Assembly (NCBI GenBank): GCA_030038995.1
Contig: JASHQS010000204.1
Span: 1-34,018, forward strand
DNA from: Xanthobacteraceae bacterium
GTDB taxonomy: Bacteria; Pseudomonadota; Alphaproteobacteria; Rhizobiales; Xanthobacteraceae
Direction: 5' to 3'
DNA length: 34,018 nt
Positions 31,910 to 34,018 of this stretch are shown here, piece after piece. Below the pieces are notes generated by a model that saw only the letters and a list, made by a program, of their open reading frames with translations, was not told the origin of the DNA and searched no databases. Within the stretch, counting starts at the first letter, position 1. The number at the start of each line of letters is the position of its first letter. The position numbers and the translations under genes are program-made.

Positions 31910-32386
31910 ATGACGCGCAAGCAGCGACGCCTGGTCCTGATCGGCGGCTCGCTTGGCATGCTGGCGATCGCGGTCGCGCTCATGCTCAACGCGTTCCGCG
32001 ACTCGATCGTGTTCTTCAATTCGCCGAGCGACGTGCTAGAGAGACATGTCGGGCCGGGGACACGCATCCGGCTCGGCGGCTTGGTGAAGACGGGAAGCTT
32101 GGTCCGCAGCGACGGCTTGCGGGTCCGCTTCGAGGTCACCGACGGCAAGAGCGAGATTGCGGTGGCTTATCAGGGCGTGCTGCCCGATCTGTTCCGCGAA
32201 GGGCAGGGCGTCGTGGCCGAGGGCGCGCTGGACCGCACCGGGGTGTTCGATGCCGATACGATCCTCGCCAAGCATGACGAAACTTATATGCCCAAGGAGG
32301 TTGCCGACGCCTTGAAGAAGTCCGAGCATTGGAAGGACGATTATGCGCGCAGAGCGGCGCTGCCGGTGAGCGGAGCAAGCAAGTGA
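31910..32386 (+). CDS. ccmE: Haem chaperone CcmE (CycJ)
   Basis: 158 residues from ATG 31910 ([13 protein letters not shown]), the normal start; GGAG lies upstream. A single N-terminal membrane helix precedes the periplasmic beta-barrel domain ([40 protein letters not shown]). The haem-binding site is [12 protein letters not shown] with covalent ligand His122 and axial Tyr126. It ferries haem from CcmC to the CcmF/H ligase. The stop overlaps the ccmF GTG as GTGA. Confidence 0.96.
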   Translation: MTRKQRRLVLIGGSLGMLAIAVALMLNAFRDSIVFFNSPSDVLERHVGPGTRIRLGGLVKTGSLVRSDGLRVRFEVTDGKSEIAVAYQGVLPDLFREGQGVVAEGALDRTGVFDADTILAKHDETYMPKEVADALKKSEHWKDDYARRAALPVSGASK

Positions 32387-34018
32387 TTGCCGAACTCGGT
32401 CATTACGCCCTGATGCTGGCGCTCGGCATCGCGCTGATCCAGGGCGTCATGCCGGTCGTCGGCGCGCGCAGCAAAGATTCCCTGCTCATGAGCATGGCGA
32501 CGCCGGCGGCGCTGGCGCATTTCGCCTTCGTGGCGATGGCGTTCGCGGCGCTTGCCGAATGTTACGTCGCTTCGGATTTCTCCGTGCTCAACGTTTACGA
32601 GAATTCGAACTCGCAAATGCCGCTGATCTACCGGCTCACCAGCGTCTGGGGCAACCACGAAGGCTCGATGATGCTGTGGGTTTCGATCCTGGCGCTATTC
32701 GGCGCCGCGGTCGCGCTGTTCGGCAACAATCTGCCGGCGACGCTCAAGGCCAACGCGCTCGGCGTCCAGGCCTGGATCGCCGCCGCCTTCGAACTCTTCA
32801 TCCTCACCACGTCGAATCCGTTTTTGCGTATTCCCAACGCGCCGTTCGAAGGCCGCGACCTCAATCCGATCCTGCAGGATCCGGGCCTCGCCTTTCATCC
32901 GCCGATGCTCTATCTCGGCTACGTCGGATTTTCGATCACCTTCTCGTTCGCCATCGCCGCGTTGCTCGAGGGCCGGATCGATGCCGCCTGGGCGCGATGG
33001 GTGCGGCCCTGGGTGCTCGGCGCCTGGATGTGCCTGACGCTCGGCATCGCCGGCGGCTCGTACTGGGCCTATTACGAACTTGGCTGGGGCGGCTTCTGGT
33101 TCTGGGATCCGGTCGAGAACGCCTCGCTGATGCCGTGGCTCGCCGGCACCGCGCTGTTGCATTCGGCGGTTGTGATGGAAAAGCGAGAGGCGCTCAAGGT
33201 CTGGACCATCCTGCTCGCGATTCTGGCATTCTCGCTGTCGCTGATCGGCACGTTTTTGGTTCGCTCCGGCGTGCTGACCTCGGTTCACGCTTTTGCCGTC
33301 GATCCGCGGCGCGGCGTCTTCATCCTGGCCATTCTGGTCATTTTCATCGGCGGCGCGCTCACGCTCTATGCTTGGCGGGCGCCGTTGCTGAAGCAGGGCG
33401 GATTGTTCGCCCCGATCTCGCGCGAGGGCGCGCTGGTCTTCAACAATCTGTTCCTGGTCTGCGCCTGCGCCACCGTGGTCGTCGGCACGCTTTACCCGCT
33501 GGCCTTGCAAGCGCTCACCGGCGACAAAATCTCGGTCGGGCCGCCGTTCTTCAATTCCACGTTCGGCCCGCTGTTCATTCCGCTGATGATGGTGATGCCG
33601 TTCGGCCCGTTGATGGGCTGGAAGCGCGGCGATTTGCTCGGCGCCGCGCAGCGTTTGCTCGCAGCCGCAGTGCTCGCCGCCGTGGCGGTCGCCGCTGCGT
33701 TTGCGCTCGCTCATGGTGGCCCGGTGCTGGCTCCGTTCGGCATCGGTGTCGCGGTGTTCGTCATGGCCGGCGCGGTGACCGACATCGTCGAGCGCACCAT
33801 GGTGCTGCGGCTGCCGCTGCGCGCCACGTTGCGCCGCGCCTGGGGATTGCCGCGCTCGGTCTGGGGCACCGCCTTTGCCCACTTCGGCATCGGCGCGACA
33901 CTGTTCGGCATCGTCGCCGTGACCGCCTGGGGCAGCGAGCGGATCGTCGAGATCAAGCCACGGCAAAGCTTGGAGATCGCGGGTTATCAGGTCACGTTTG
34001 ACGGCGTCTTCAACCGCG
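32383..34018 (+). CDS. ccmF: Haem lyase subunit CcmF (CycK), 5' part
   Basis: A GTG start at 32383 overlaps the ccmE stop by 4 bases. The frame stays open to the window end, showing 545 residues; full-length CcmF has about 650, so the 3' end is missing. Signatures are [13 protein letters not shown] near residue 90 and the tryptophan-rich WWD motif [19 protein letters not shown]. Many hydrophobic helices are evident. CcmF with CcmH attaches haem to the CXXCH Cys pair of cytochromes c. ccmH is expected immediately downstream, outside the window. Confidence 0.96.
   Translation, partial: MIAELGHYALMLALGIALIQGVMPVVGARSKDSLLMSMATPAALAHFAFVAMAFAALAECYVASDFSVLNVYENSNSQMPLIYRLTSVWGNHEGSMMLWVSILALFGAAVALFGNNLPATLKANALGVQAWIAAAFELFILTTSNPFLRIPNAPFEGRDLNPILQDPGLAFHPPMLYLGYVGFSITFSFAIAALLEGRIDAAWARWVRPWVLGAWMCLTLGIAGGSYWAYYELGWGGFWFWDPVENASLMPWLAGTALLHSAVVMEKREALKVWTILLAILAFSLSLIGTFLVRSGVLTSVHAFAVDPRRGVFILAILVIFIGGALTLYAWRAPLLKQGGLFAPISREGALVFNNLFLVCACATVVVGTLYPLALQALTGDKISVGPPFFNSTFGPLFIPLMMVMPFGPLMGWKRGDLLGAAQRLLAAAVLAAVAVAAAFALAHGGPVLAPFGIGVAVFVMAGAVTDIVERTMVLRLPLRATLRRAWGLPRSVWGTAFAHFGIGATLFGIVAVTAWGSERIVEIKPRQSLEIAGYQVTFDGVFNR

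Overview
The window is high-GC chromosomal DNA, almost certainly from an alphaproteobacterium of the order Hyphomicrobiales (Bradyrhizobium/Rhodopseudomonas/Xanthobacteraceae-like). The basis is a MucR regulator, DUF1491, DUF2336 and DUF5330 proteins, a FeuPQ-type two-component system, a DivJ-like sensor N-terminus and the ccmIEF gene order. Assignment below order level is inference. No rRNA, tRNA, CRISPR array, phage or insertion sequence was recognised.

Layout. 1-966: 3' end of a gamma-glutamyltransferase, converging on a PAS/chemoreceptor gene (1073-2542) across an inverted pair of 7-bp repeat arrays. 2725-5556: CAP-domain lipoprotein, a palindromic intergenic repeat, a small conserved protein, L-2-haloacid dehalogenase and a class IV aminotransferase. 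5643-9125: iron superoxide dismutase with a clear terminator, a low-complexity membrane protein, MucR, SufE and a DUF5330 protein. 9577-11580: a likely operon of a membrane PAS sensor that lacks its kinase half, a peptidoglycan-binding-domain protein and DUF1491. 11597-13731: DUF2336, a small conserved protein and a lipoprotein. 13732-17121 (minus): a PBP1A-type peptidoglycan synthase followed by DUF1214 and DUF1254 genes.

17368-22000: YcgN-family cysteine-cluster protein, an apparently frameshifted small gene, a 14-helix drug-efflux-type MFS transporter and a thiamine-diphosphate enzyme. After a 620-bp gene-free stretch rich in stem-loops comes a compact signalling operon (22611-25049): a small exported PepSY-like protein, a response regulator and a histidine kinase resembling FeuP/FeuQ. 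An 11-bp-spaced direct repeat lies just upstream. 25073-28312 (minus): two Bug/TctC solute receptors and a MetE C-domain-type enzyme. 28607-29002: a collagen-like lipoprotein. 29108-30541: a large protein of unknown function. 30763-34018: cytochrome c maturation operon ccmI-ccmE-ccmF, cut by the window end.

Most genes are housekeeping or envelope functions. The most unusual items are the kinase-less DivJ-like sensor, the collagen-like lipoprotein, the PepSY-RR-HK operon with its putative operator, the inverted heptamer arrays, and the hairpin-rich gene-free block at 22.1-22.4 kb. I found no clear evidence of a wholly new multi-gene system.
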